A stretch of DNA of 64,000 bases from a virus, in IMG/VR virus record IMGVR_UViG_3300036715_002050, positions 1 through 64,000 of that record, one strand, 5' to 3'. The notes beneath the pieces were generated by a model that was not told the DNA's origin, ran no database searches, and saw nothing but the letters and a program-made list of their open reading frames with translations. Both the position numbers and the translations under genes were made by a program. Below, piece by piece: positions 40,972 to 49,441 of this stretch. Each line of letters begins with the position of its first letter. The stretch's first letter is position 1.

Positions 40972-41002
40972 GGGCGTGGGCGATATCGCCCACGCCCTTT
41001 TT
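40972..41002 (+). terminator. Intrinsic terminator after uvsX
   Basis: A perfect 26-bp palindrome (40972-40997) centred on GATATC is followed by TTTTTA. It separates uvsX from the primase gene, which starts 12 nt later. Confidence 0.85.
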
Positions 41003-41014
41003 ATAGGAGCCCGC

Positions 41015-42064
41015 ATGTTACAGGTTGACCCAGCCGTTCTTCGTGAAACCATCAAAGAGTTAGGGTTGTCCCCAAAGAACACTTCTAATTCTTATATTTT
41101 TGTTTGTCCGATCTGTGGCAAGGACAAGTTGTACATGCACAAAAAGATCGGGTTCTTCAAGTGCTTTGTATGCGCGGACTCCCAAGGCTTCAAGGGGGCA
41201 TGTGATTACGGACTAGCAAAGCTGTCCGGCAAGAAGACATCCGATATCAAGCAACTTTTGTATGGCGCCGTCAAGTTTGAAGTAGAATGGACGACAGATT
41301 GGAAGTGGGCCCCATACGAAGATTTGATGGATGAACTGGTCTTTGAAACGGTCTTGGACGATACCCCGACCACACCGGTAGCAGCACAATACCCCCTCGG
41401 CATCTTCCCTTATGGAACTCGTCAATTCGTGCCCGCTTTGAAGTATTTGCTAGGTCGCGGTGTCACCATCCAACAGATGATCGACTACGAACTGCAATAT
41501 GACATTAAGCAACAGCGCGTGGTGTTTCCTGTCACATACAACAAGATGCTAATCGGGTGGCAAGGTCGCTACATCAACGATTGCATCAAAAAGAATCGTG
41601 AAGGAGAAGTTGTTTATCGCATCCCCAAAATCTTGACCAGTGCCGGACTTACGGGCGGGCGGTTTTTCATGTTCTGGGACCAAAGCTTGACTCATCCGTC
41701 CGATTCGGTCATTCTATGTGAAGGGCCTGTGTCGGGCCTCCACGCCATGCTGCCGGGGTTGGCCCCAGCTATCGTCTCCATGGGCAAGAGCATCACTCAA
41801 GCCCAGCTAGCGCTTCTGGCAACCCATCCTGCGGCCCGGGTGTATCTGTGCCTCGACCCCGACGCGGCGACGGATTGCCAACGCATCTTGGACATTCTGA
41901 CCGAAGAATGTCCATCAAAGCAGATCTATTTTATGCAAGTCCCAAAGCACCGAGACGACGTCGGCGCTTGTACGTCAGAAGAAGTAACAGAAATGTTTAA
42001 CGAAGCAAAGTTGATCAGACCACCTTACATTTTTACGTACTTCAAAGAAGCAACCCGGTGGTAA
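41015..42064 (+). CDS. DNA primase (DnaG-like, zinc finger plus TOPRIM)
   Basis: I used the ATG at 41015 (349 residues), which follows TAGGAGCCC; earlier starts lie inside the terminator. An N-terminal zinc finger (C31, C34, C50, C53: VCPICGKDK and KCFVCADSQG) is followed by a core and a TOPRIM domain with ILCEGPVSGL (catalytic Glu) and YLCLDPDAATD (the DxD pair). It makes RNA primers for the lagging strand and should act with the DnaB-like helicase encoded next. Upstream terminator implies partial read-through or an unseen promoter. Confidence 0.85.
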   Translation: MLQVDPAVLRETIKELGLSPKNTSNSYIFVCPICGKDKLYMHKKIGFFKCFVCADSQGFKGACDYGLAKLSGKKTSDIKQLLYGAVKFEVEWTTDWKWAPYEDLMDELVFETVLDDTPTTPVAAQYPLGIFPYGTRQFVPALKYLLGRGVTIQQMIDYELQYDIKQQRVVFPVTYNKMLIGWQGRYINDCIKKNREGEVVYRIPKILTSAGLTGGRFFMFWDQSLTHPSDSVILCEGPVSGLHAMLPGLAPAIVSMGKSITQAQLALLATHPAARVYLCLDPDAATDCQRILDILTEECPSKQIYFMQVPKHRDDVGACTSEEVTEMFNEAKLIRPPYIFTYFKEATRW

Positions 42065-42076
42065 CAGAAAGGAACC

Positions 42077-43573
42077 ATGAGCACATCGATTATCGAAGCT
42101 ACAGAAGATGGGATGACGTTGCCATTTTCGTCCGACATGCAGGACGCCGTCATCGGCTGGATGTTCAAGGACAAGACGTTTTATGTGAAGGCAAAGTCAC
42201 GAATCGAACCGCAATGGTTTTTGTCACAAAAGAACTCCAAGCTTTTTTCGGTGATTTCTAAGTTTGAAAAGCAGCATGGACGTTCGCCATCTACGCACGA
42301 GCTAGAAAACTTTCGTGAAATCACGTTGGAGCCAGAAGATACACAGCGCAAGTTGATGACACATTTGCACGGGTGTATTGAAAAGTCGACCTCTTACGGA
42401 TTGGACTTTATCAAGAAAGAGTTGACTCCGTGGCTGCGTGCCGTTACGTTCAAGCGCGGCATCGATCAGTCCGTCAACATGTGGAACCAGAAGGATATCA
42501 CCAAGTCCTATTCCCACGTTGACCAGTTAATGCGTCAAATGCGTGATATCACGTTTGACGACGCGCTGGCTGTTTGTTTTTCGGATTTTCGTTCGGTCAT
42601 CGAAGACTTGCAAAACCTGTATAAAGGAGCAATGTCTACAGGGTTGACGTTGCTAGATCGCGCATTGGTGCCCGACCATGACGGCGGCTCGTTGTTGCGT
42701 GGCGACATGACAGTCTTATTGGCCGCTCTGAACTTAGGCAAGACAACTACGGAAATGACGATAGCGGTCCACAACGCTTTGTTAGGTAAGAAAGTTTTAT
42801 TTGTTACTCACGAAGGTAACAAGACGCAATTATCAGGGAAGATCATCCAATGCGCCTTGCACTTGACCGAAAAGGATCTGTTCAAGCTGTACGAAACCGA
42901 AGAAGGTCGTCGCGTGATTTCGTTGACCACCGAAATCCTGGACCAAAACCTATCTTACATCCACTACGAAAAGCCCGGTATGTGCGTAGAGGACGTAGAG
43001 CCCATTATCTACCAAGAGCAAGAAAGATTGATGGCTCGCGGAAGTCGCTTGGACTTGGTGTTCAACGATTACCCAGGCTTGTTGCGCTCACGAAACTTGG
43101 GGTCGTCCAATGACGAACGCATTGTCCAAGCCTACGTCTACCGCTACTTCAGTCAGATGTTTACGGACTTGGATGTTCACGGGATCGTCGCCGTGCAATC
43201 CAACCGTGAAGGATCCAAAGTTATCAAGGCGGGTGAACGTTGTTTGACTACAGAAGACGTTGCCGAAGCGTGGGGCATCCCTCAGATTGCCGCCAACATG
43301 ATCTCCTTGAATCGTCAAATTGACGGCATGTTCCAAGATATTATGACATACTACGTCTGCAAAACCCGCTCCAACCGTGTGGGTGGATGTGTGGCTTGCC
43401 AAGCGGACCTGGGTCGTGCTAGGATGCATGGTAACGATTTGGGAGCAGTTTCTTACACGGGTAACATCTTCATCCCAGACCGGGCCAAGAAGTGGATTCA
43501 AAACGATTCTGTTCGCAATACGATGCTAACGAATGACCAAGTTGAAGGAGATTCTCTATATGATCGCCACTAA
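42077..43573 (+). CDS. Replicative helicase, DnaB/gp41-like
   Basis: This 498-residue SF4 helicase has an N-terminal helical domain (MQDAVIGWMFKDKTFYVKAK) like the primase-binding domain of DnaB and gp41. The RecA-like motor has Walker A in the unusual form AALNLGKTTTE (GKT 221-223, leading Gly replaced by Ala), a switch region VTHEGNKTQLSGKI, and Walker B LDLVFNDYP. A segment VAVQSNREGSK corresponds to motif H3/H4. It lies 12 nt after the primase gene, as expected for a helicase-primase pair. Confidence 0.82.
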   Translation: MSTSIIEATEDGMTLPFSSDMQDAVIGWMFKDKTFYVKAKSRIEPQWFLSQKNSKLFSVISKFEKQHGRSPSTHELENFREITLEPEDTQRKLMTHLHGCIEKSTSYGLDFIKKELTPWLRAVTFKRGIDQSVNMWNQKDITKSYSHVDQLMRQMRDITFDDALAVCFSDFRSVIEDLQNLYKGAMSTGLTLLDRALVPDHDGGSLLRGDMTVLLAALNLGKTTTEMTIAVHNALLGKKVLFVTHEGNKTQLSGKIIQCALHLTEKDLFKLYETEEGRRVISLTTEILDQNLSYIHYEKPGMCVEDVEPIIYQEQERLMARGSRLDLVFNDYPGLLRSRNLGSSNDERIVQAYVYRYFSQMFTDLDVHGIVAVQSNREGSKVIKAGERCLTTEDVAEAWGIPQIAANMISLNRQIDGMFQDIMTYYVCKTRSNRVGGCVACQADLGRARMHGNDLGAVSYTGNIFIPDRAKKWIQNDSVRNTMLTNDQVEGDSLYDRH

Positions 43574-44150
43574 GCGTGCACGTACATCAAAGAGCCAAGG
43601 TTGTGAAAACTGCGAACACGAAGATGGCGGGTCGCTCGCATACAACGACCGCAACATTTTTATTTCGGGAGAAATCAGTGCGAACACTTGGGACGGCTTT
43701 AGCCAGGTCTTCACCGCCCTAGAGAAAGAAAAAGGTCCGATCACCATCATCATCAATTCGCAGGGCGGATCGTTGTGGGACGGTATGGCGATGTACGATT
43801 TGATTCGTGCTTCCAAGAACCACACGACGATCATTGGTCACGGACTGGTGATGTCTGCCGCCACGATGATTATGCAAGCTGCCAACAAGCGTTTGTTGGG
43901 TGCTAATTCCAATTTTATGATTCACGAAAGCCGTCAAGGCTTGTCTAACGAGTTCAAGGAAATGGACTTGCACCAGCAATACCAAGAGGCGGTCCGTGGC
44001 AACAACATCATCTACAAGGTACTCGCGGAACGTTCTATTTACACAGTAGAAGAAGTGAAGACTTTGTGCCAGCGTGACTATTTCATGTCTGCGAAGGAAG
44101 CGGTCAAGCAAGGATTTGCCGATGCTATTGTCCCAGTTCGTAAGCGCTAA
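43560..44150 (+). CDS. ClpP-like serine protease
   Basis: I used the ATG at 43560 (196 residues) with GAAGGAG upstream. The ClpP/crotonase fold is shown by INSQGGSLWDGMAMYD (oxyanion Gly-Gly), nucleophile Ser99 (GLVMSAATM), His122 (NFMIHESRQG) and probable Asp173 (CQRDYFMSAKEA). An unusual N-terminal CxxC (CENCEH) is extra. No Clp ATPase gene is seen here, so it could dock on host ClpX/ClpA, or process phage proteins. It overlaps the helicase gene by 14 nt. Confidence 0.8.
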   Translation: MIATKRARTSKSQGCENCEHEDGGSLAYNDRNIFISGEISANTWDGFSQVFTALEKEKGPITIIINSQGGSLWDGMAMYDLIRASKNHTTIIGHGLVMSAATMIMQAANKRLLGANSNFMIHESRQGLSNEFKEMDLHQQYQEAVRGNNIIYKVLAERSIYTVEEVKTLCQRDYFMSAKEAVKQGFADAIVPVRKR

Positions 44151-44805
44151 AGTTGCGGCGTTCAAAGCTTGGGAGTCAACCCACGAAACCGAACTGTTAT
44201 TGGGGTTGTTAACGGTCGGCTTTTTCGTGTGTGCCGCATCGATCTCGTCATGCAGCCCTAAGCAAACAACAAGTGACCTTCAAGAGCACGTGGTCTACCG
44301 CGACCGGATCGTTACGCAGACCCGTGTGGACTATAAGGAAATTGTAGTAGATCACAACGTCTACATCCACGACGTTGACTCACACAAAACCCTGGACAAG
44401 ACGACTACGACCGTGGTACACCCAGATGGTACAAAAGTAGTGGTGGTACACGAAAAAGAAGTCGCAGACAAGTCGGACCATACACAATCCGACGCGACGC
44501 ATACACAAACAGTCACGCAAACCGTCGTCCAAAAAGTGGACGAGACTAAGTCCGGTACTGTGGACTTGAAAGAAAAGGTGGTAACAAATGTACAAACACT
44601 TCCATCTTGGCGGGTGGCGGTTGGTGGCGGGGTGGATTTGTCTCACCCAACACAACTACTTACCTTGGTTCCATCTGCTTTACCGTACGTTTTTTCTGTA
44701 GAAGTAGATCGACGCATCTTGGGACCGCTGTGGTTTGGTGCCGAAGTGACAATCGGCGTCAAAGCAACAGTTCAAACTCAACTAAAAGTAGGCGTAGAAT
44801 TCTAA
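44122..44805 (+). CDS. Membrane-anchored lipoprotein, possible spanin
   Basis: A 227-residue protein starting at 44122 (AAGGA upstream), overlapping the ClpP-like gene by 29 nt. A hydrophobic segment (ELLLGLLTVGFFVCAASI) leads to a lipobox-like ISSC with Cys44. A long Thr/Val/His/Asp-rich extended region (about 60-160) follows, and then a strand-rich C-terminus (FGAEVTIGVKATVQTQLKVG) like an outer-membrane or beta-sheet domain. An envelope-spanning lipoprotein fits a spanin in lysis or a surface-exclusion factor. No other lysis gene is near on this strand, so the role is open. Confidence 0.5.
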   Translation: MLLSQFVSAKVAAFKAWESTHETELLLGLLTVGFFVCAASISSCSPKQTTSDLQEHVVYRDRIVTQTRVDYKEIVVDHNVYIHDVDSHKTLDKTTTTVVHPDGTKVVVVHEKEVADKSDHTQSDATHTQTVTQTVVQKVDETKSGTVDLKEKVVTNVQTLPSWRVAVGGGVDLSHPTQLLTLVPSALPYVFSVEVDRRILGPLWFGAEVTIGVKATVQTQLKVGVEF

Positions 44806-44812
44806 AGGACAC

Positions 44813-45013
44813 ATGAATCTTACACACAAGCGGGTCAATAGCGCTGTTGAAGAACTCTTGACGGAACACATTGGTCTTGACGAAGACGAACTCGAAGAAG
44901 CCATGTTAGCGTTTGCGGAAATCTTACCGGAGGACGAAGAAGATGATTCCGAGTCACCACGCCGCAAGCATTCCTACCGCGACATTGAAGAGTTGTTGGA
45001 TTCGGACGAATAA
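44813..45013 (+). CDS. Small acidic hypothetical protein
   Basis: A 66-residue, very acidic protein (LDEDELEEAMLAFAEILPED) with a short basic patch (SPRRKHSYRD). The ribosome site AAAGGACAC precedes the ATG, and its stop overlaps the next start (TAATG). Perhaps a DNA-mimic or binding-partner inhibitor by composition, but this is speculative. Confidence 0.5.
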   Translation: MNLTHKRVNSAVEELLTEHIGLDEDELEEAMLAFAEILPEDEEDDSESPRRKHSYRDIEELLDSDE

Positions 45014-45330
45014 TGGGCTCCTTCACAATTCCTTTTGATCGTCGCGTAAGCAAGGTCCCACTTGGTCCAAACCAATTTCGTTATCACGTCTATCTTAGCT
45101 CCGCTCCTGTTCCTAAAAACACGATAGAATGGCTGCGTATCCGACAAGCGATGTTGGATAGTGTCGCTAGAGACATCGAGCTTACACGCCACTCAGAACT
45201 AGAGTGGACCCGAATAGAAATGGAATACAAACAAGGCCGCTGGGAATTAGTTACTACAGCTACGACGCCCAACCCCAAGGAAGCTCCAAATGGCCAGACC
45301 TCAGACGAAACACCTGCCCGCAAGAAGTGA
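45013..45330 (+). CDS. Hypothetical protein
   Basis: A 105-residue protein with a beta-rich start (SFTIPFDRRVSKVPLGPNQF), a central helix (IRQAMLDSVARDIELTRHSE) and a disordered Pro/Thr-rich end. It overlaps the next gene by 41 nt in another frame. No family recognised. Confidence 0.5.
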   Translation: MGSFTIPFDRRVSKVPLGPNQFRYHVYLSSAPVPKNTIEWLRIRQAMLDSVARDIELTRHSELEWTRIEMEYKQGRWELVTTATTPNPKEAPNGQTSDETPARKK

Positions 45331-45622
45331 AAACGAACGCTCGCCATCTCGGAAAGAGCTAGCTGAACTCAAATCTGAAAACCATCGACTGCGTCGGAAA
45401 GTCTCCCGCTTGGAAGCTTTTATTAGTAAACACGGTGAATATTCAGACAGTGTCGTAGAGCAAGCGATGGAAGAAGAGTTTGATTTAGCGCCTGAAGTCG
45501 AAGAAGCTCTCAAAACAGATCAATGTACCGAATGCAAATCGACAGACACACGGGTGCTAGATTTGGGGATCAAGATGTTCTTCGTGTGTAACAACTGCAA
45601 ATTCCGCAAACCATTATCGTAA
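45290..45622 (+). CDS. Coiled-coil zinc-ribbon protein
   Basis: A 110-residue protein with a basic N-terminus, a coiled coil (KELAELKSENHRLRRKVSRL) and a C-terminal zinc ribbon made of CTECKS and CNNCKF. Dimerisation plus a zinc ribbon suggests a transcription- or nucleic-acid-related role. It is the last gene of the rightward operon. Confidence 0.6.
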   Translation: MARPQTKHLPARSENERSPSRKELAELKSENHRLRRKVSRLEAFISKHGEYSDSVVEQAMEEEFDLAPEVEEALKTDQCTECKSTDTRVLDLGIKMFFVCNNCKFRKPLS

Positions 45623-45625
45623 AGG

Positions 45626-45660
45626 AAAACGCCGGGACCTTTAAAGGTCCCGGCGTTTTA
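45626..45660. terminator. Bidirectional terminator between convergent operons
   Basis: A 34-base perfect inverted repeat (45626-45659) flanked by A's on one side and T's on the other works on both strands. It ends the rightward replication operon and the leftward tail/lysis operon. Confidence 0.88.
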
Positions 45661-45661
45661 T

Positions 45662-46225
45662 TTAAGCAGCAAACTTAGCAACTCGGGCAACGATATCTGC
45701 CCCGTAGTCTGGGCGTCTTACACCGTCCGGGCCTTTTGGTCCCGGCGTAGTGTAGGCATCCGAATCCAACCCTTTGTCCAGCGCTTTTTGGATGTTACCG
45801 ATACCGGCATTGTAAGATCCTGCAGCTTTCTTAACGTCACCACTCCAATGCGCCATACATTGTTCGAAGATTTCGATGCCCATGCAAATGTTCTCAAAGG
45901 CATTTTGCCATTTGGGCGATCCATCCGCAGTCTTCCAAGCTAACATGTCTTGGTGTGAACGATCATCAATTTGCATCAAACCACGACCGTGCCCCACATC
46001 GCCTGTGCCCGTAGGACCACGTGGCGACAAGAACACACCGCCGCCGGATTCACGCTGCATCAACGCCGCTACTTCTAAGGCCAACTTATATGCAGCCGCC
46101 ATGTCTAGTGGGTGGCGCTTGACGCAAGCTTTAGCGATTTCAGTAGTCCACTGTTGGATCGCGGGATCTGACTTCAACTTGTCCCACAAGATATTTTCTA
46201 ATTCTAAACGGTTTTGGATTTCCAT
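45662..46225 (-). CDS. Lysozyme / lytic transglycosylase (GH23-like endolysin)
   Basis: A 187-residue muralytic enzyme. Catalytic Glu59 lies in ALMQRESGG, with GHGRGLMQIDD (about 78-88) and AAGSYNAGIGNI matching SLT/goose-type lysozyme motifs. There is no signal peptide or cell-wall-binding domain, so release would need a holin not seen here. Alternatively it is a virion-associated lysin, given its place at the end of the tail operon. In either case it cleaves peptidoglycan between MurNAc and GlcNAc. Confidence 0.8.
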   Translation of the reverse strand: MEIQNRLELENILWDKLKSDPAIQQWTTEIAKACVKRHPLDMAAAYKLALEVAALMQRESGGGVFLSPRGPTGTGDVGHGRGLMQIDDRSHQDMLAWKTADGSPKWQNAFENICMGIEIFEQCMAHWSGDVKKAAGSYNAGIGNIQKALDKGLDSDAYTTPGPKGPDGVRRPDYGADIVARVAKFAA

Positions 46226-46235
46226 GGTAATTCCT

Positions 46236-48986
46236 TTAAACCCCCGGCGCCACTAATTGTGGAGTGAATAACATTCTGGCAGCAAAGATACGCATTTGTG
46301 TTGTAGATCCACCGCCTGGGCGAACCAACATCAAAGTGACATAAGACTCTCCGGTAGCGGGTACGGTAGCTCCGGCAATCGTTTGAATGCCCGTAGTAGA
46401 GTCCATCCAATAAGTCAAGTTCGAGTCGGAAAAGGCAGGTGCAGGATAAGTCCCGTTCAAATCTGCGATAGAAAAGTGGACACGTGGAGGGACGTTGCCC
46501 GGAGCGGTGTTCGTCATGTAGGTACGCAAGAAGCCCGCGCCACCCAACACGGGATACTGCAAAGCTCCCCCAGTAGTACCAGAAGTGTAGGTATCGACAA
46601 ATGCGACCAGATACATGGCTTGGGCGTTTGATGCCGCCGAGTTAGATTGCAACAACAACGAAAAAGCGTTGGTTGGAATGACGGAGCCCGCTGGTACACG
46701 GAAGCGCATCGAAATTCCCAGCACCGAACTGGAACCTAAGAACCATGCGGGTGCGCCATAGTCGATATCAGCAGTCACAATGTTAGCGAACCAGCCTTGC
46801 AAAGCCGCTTGGTTGGTCAGGGAAGTGGTGATGTTGCCCGTCCCTGCACCTGCCATCGGCAAGAAGAAAGTTCCCATAGAAACCATCTCGGCTGCTGTAA
46901 CAATTGCTGAAGTTGTTTGCGGCGTAATGTACTTGAAATCTTTACCGGAATACACGCTACCTGCGGCGTCTACTTGTGCGACCGTAGTTGATCCGGTGTT
47001 TTGGATTTGTACAATGGGTGTGATCCCGGTCTTTGATCCAGTGTTTTGGATCACGATGTCTGCCGCTACTGTAGCCGCTGTAAACAGTTGGATTTGTTGG
47101 GCAGCTACAGCTTTGACAATTGTTGGTGCAATAGTCCCGCCGATTACTACGGGACCATTGGCATCGATATGGACTTCTGCAGAACCACCCAATGGAGCAA
47201 TGACGATGTTGCCCGAGGTCGCGGTGATTGTTGTGTTCCCGGCAGCAGCCGTTAGGGTTGTTCCGGTAGAGCCGCCCAACAACAAAGTGGTACCCGCTGT
47301 TACTTGTGTTGTTGTGGCTGCCGTGACCAAGGTTGTCCCGCCACCCCCCACTTGCAAAGCTGACGCGTTGTTAGCGCCGACCAAAAGCTGTGGCTGTGCA
47401 GCTACTTCTACGTCGATTTCGATAGGGTAAGTTGATGCTAGTGACGAAGAGGCAGCGGCACCAGAGTTCAATAAGATGCGACGGCTATAAATGCGTACAT
47501 CATTTGTTAGGTTGTTGGTACCAGTAAATGATGAACCCGGATTTGAAGGCGAGAACTTACCGATCACCAACTTGTTATCGTAAGCGCCACGACCGATGTT
47601 GATTGCACCAGCCCCCAACCCAGCACCGATTTCTCCACGGGTTAAACCCGAAGCAATAGCCGACAAGTAGTTAATGGTGTTAGTGTTGTCGTTCAAGACC
47701 GTAGCTGCCACCGGGTTGGTAGTTGCTATAACGATGTTGGTGGTGTTGGTATCGTTGATTGCGTAAATCTTGCCGCCCGCTGTGGTCGAAGCGTAGGGGA
47801 TTGCCGGTACAGATGCACCAATGTATTGGGTGTAGTTACGAGCGTAAGCACGAGCAGCGGGAGTACGCGGAGCTACGTCGTCAATACGCCAAGCCAAAAC
47901 ATAACGAGCCCCCGGAGTGGTAGACATACCCAAAGTCAACAACGGTCCTACCGCAGCCGTTAAGGTTGTCCCGTCGGTGCCACGTTGCACATCTACATAC
48001 AAGCAAGACAAGTTGGGCAAGTTGATGTAACTTAGTTGATCTGCGACTACGTTCGAAATAGCCGTGGAGTTATCGAAACACAACCCTACACCAGACCAGC
48101 GAATTTGCGTGCCGTTGAAGTCGAAGTTTTGTGCGCTGCCTAACGCTGAATCGGTATACGTTACTCGCACGTTCTTGTCGGTTGTCGGTGAATACCAACG
48201 CTCGCCGCCACCTAGCTCCCACAAGCGGGTCATTGTGGCGTCCATCCAATCGGTCATAGATGTGATGGATTTATCTGTGCCCGCAAAAGGATCCGTAGCA
48301 GACGTAGTCGTGATTGGGTTTTCTGTACGGATGCCACCGATGGTTGCCCAAGGGTAGGTATAGGTAGCCGATGGACTTTGTCCACCACTACCCAAGCGGT
48401 ACGCCAAAGAGCGAGCGTCTTCTACAGACACCACGTTATTGGCCGAGTCCGTCACCACAATAGCTACAGGACAAACTTGCGGTTGGCTGGAGAACGGTAC
48501 CGAAGAAATCAAGATACGATAAGAGAACAATGACGCCAACGGCAAAGCTGCCGCGAACTCCACGTTAGCATTTGGGTCAATGAACTCCAAAGTGTCGATG
48601 GTCGTGTCGGATGGTGCACGAACTAAATCCAAACCTACGTAGTTCGTTGATGAAGCAATAAATCCACCCTGGACTGTAGCGTTCGTGGCGGACAAAGTTT
48701 CTGGAAGTTGTGTAGACGACACCTCTAACACGGCGCCAGCATCAGATGCATAGAAGTGATTGACTTGACCCGACGCGGTGTTTAGCTGTAGCGTGTTGGC
48801 GGCAGAACCGATGGTTGCAGCCGTAACGCCCACAGTAAAGCCGCGCATGATCAATGGCTTACGCCCGGCAAAGATCGACCCCCAAGCTGTGGATGAGTCG
48901 GCCTGCATACCGCTTTCTATCGAGCGCAACTGTGGAATATCTAGACGTTGCCCGCTGTAGAAAAGATTTTGACGATTGATAGCCAT
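46236..48986 (-). CDS. Tail/baseplate fibre-like protein
   Basis: A 916-residue protein starting MAINRQNLFYSGQRLDIPQL. It has a helical and beta N-terminal anchor, a long central region rich in Thr, Ala, Gly and Asn, and stacked beta repeats (TTTQVTAGTTLLLGGSTGTT, NTTITATSGNIVIAPLGG) typical of fibre shafts. A C-terminal domain may be a receptor-binding tip. It sits in the baseplate operon next to the lysozyme. The N-terminal part resembles baseplate-attached fibre proteins of large myoviruses; the receptor is unknown. Confidence 0.6.
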   Translation of the reverse strand: MAINRQNLFYSGQRLDIPQLRSIESGMQADSSTAWGSIFAGRKPLIMRGFTVGVTAATIGSAANTLQLNTASGQVNHFYASDAGAVLEVSSTQLPETLSATNATVQGGFIASSTNYVGLDLVRAPSDTTIDTLEFIDPNANVEFAAALPLASLFSYRILISSVPFSSQPQVCPVAIVVTDSANNVVSVEDARSLAYRLGSGGQSPSATYTYPWATIGGIRTENPITTTSATDPFAGTDKSITSMTDWMDATMTRLWELGGGERWYSPTTDKNVRVTYTDSALGSAQNFDFNGTQIRWSGVGLCFDNSTAISNVVADQLSYINLPNLSCLYVDVQRGTDGTTLTAAVGPLLTLGMSTTPGARYVLAWRIDDVAPRTPAARAYARNYTQYIGASVPAIPYASTTAGGKIYAINDTNTTNIVIATTNPVAATVLNDNTNTINYLSAIASGLTRGEIGAGLGAGAINIGRGAYDNKLVIGKFSPSNPGSSFTGTNNLTNDVRIYSRRILLNSGAAASSSLASTYPIEIDVEVAAQPQLLVGANNASALQVGGGGTTLVTAATTTQVTAGTTLLLGGSTGTTLTAAAGNTTITATSGNIVIAPLGGSAEVHIDANGPVVIGGTIAPTIVKAVAAQQIQLFTAATVAADIVIQNTGSKTGITPIVQIQNTGSTTVAQVDAAGSVYSGKDFKYITPQTTSAIVTAAEMVSMGTFFLPMAGAGTGNITTSLTNQAALQGWFANIVTADIDYGAPAWFLGSSSVLGISMRFRVPAGSVIPTNAFSLLLQSNSAASNAQAMYLVAFVDTYTSGTTGGALQYPVLGGAGFLRTYMTNTAPGNVPPRVHFSIADLNGTYPAPAFSDSNLTYWMDSTTGIQTIAGATVPATGESYVTLMLVRPGGGSTTQMRIFAARMLFTPQLVAPGV

Positions 48987-49003
48987 TAATTCACTCCGTT
49001 TGC

Positions 49004-49432
49004 TTAGTCTTGTGGGTTAAAATCGGTAGACATAATTATACCACTAAATGAAAAACTACCCGTTACAATGTCCTTGGCCTTGATAGAAACACTTTGACTA
49101 GACACCGTCACGCGTTCAATCCGTAAGATTTCTGTGGTCAATAAACGATCCATGACTTGGATGACGCAATACTTTTGCTGGGTAGCACTGTTAAAGGTCG
49201 GAACAATTCCACGTCCCTCCAGCCCGCCCAAGAAGCGCAACTTGTAGAACGATACGGATCCGCTCACTCCTACCATCCCGGGAGCTTGTTCAAAAGCTAA
49301 TAAGGTATCGATTCCGTCAATCCCCTTTTGAGCGTAGGACACCGTGTAATCAAATCCACGGGTTTCTGCTACAAGCTGCCCGTTGATGATTACCTTTAGT
49401 TGAGCGCCCGCATATGTTTTAGGTAGTTGCAA
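49004..49432 (-). CDS. Small tail-tube-like or baseplate protein
   Basis: A 142-residue, almost all-beta protein (LKVIINGQLVAETRGFDYTV; GSVSFYKLRFLGGLEGRGIV). The pattern of a two-sheet barrel with a short helix resembles tail-tube or tube-initiator proteins of contractile systems. It starts 10 nt after the previous gene's stop with AAAGGAAC as ribosome site. No definite family. Confidence 0.45.
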   Translation of the reverse strand: MQLPKTYAGAQLKVIINGQLVAETRGFDYTVSYAQKGIDGIDTLLAFEQAPGMVGVSGSVSFYKLRFLGGLEGRGIVPTFNSATQQKYCVIQVMDRLLTTEILRIERVTVSSQSVSIKAKDIVTGSFSFSGIIMSTDFNPQD

Positions 49433-49441
49433 GATGTTCCT

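Noticed and set aside
46780-47430. 216-codon plus-strand ORF opposite the fibre-like gene
   Set aside because: Val/Pro/Ala-rich complement of Thr/Ala/Gly/Asn-rich repeats in a real gene; no ribosome site or homology-like motif.
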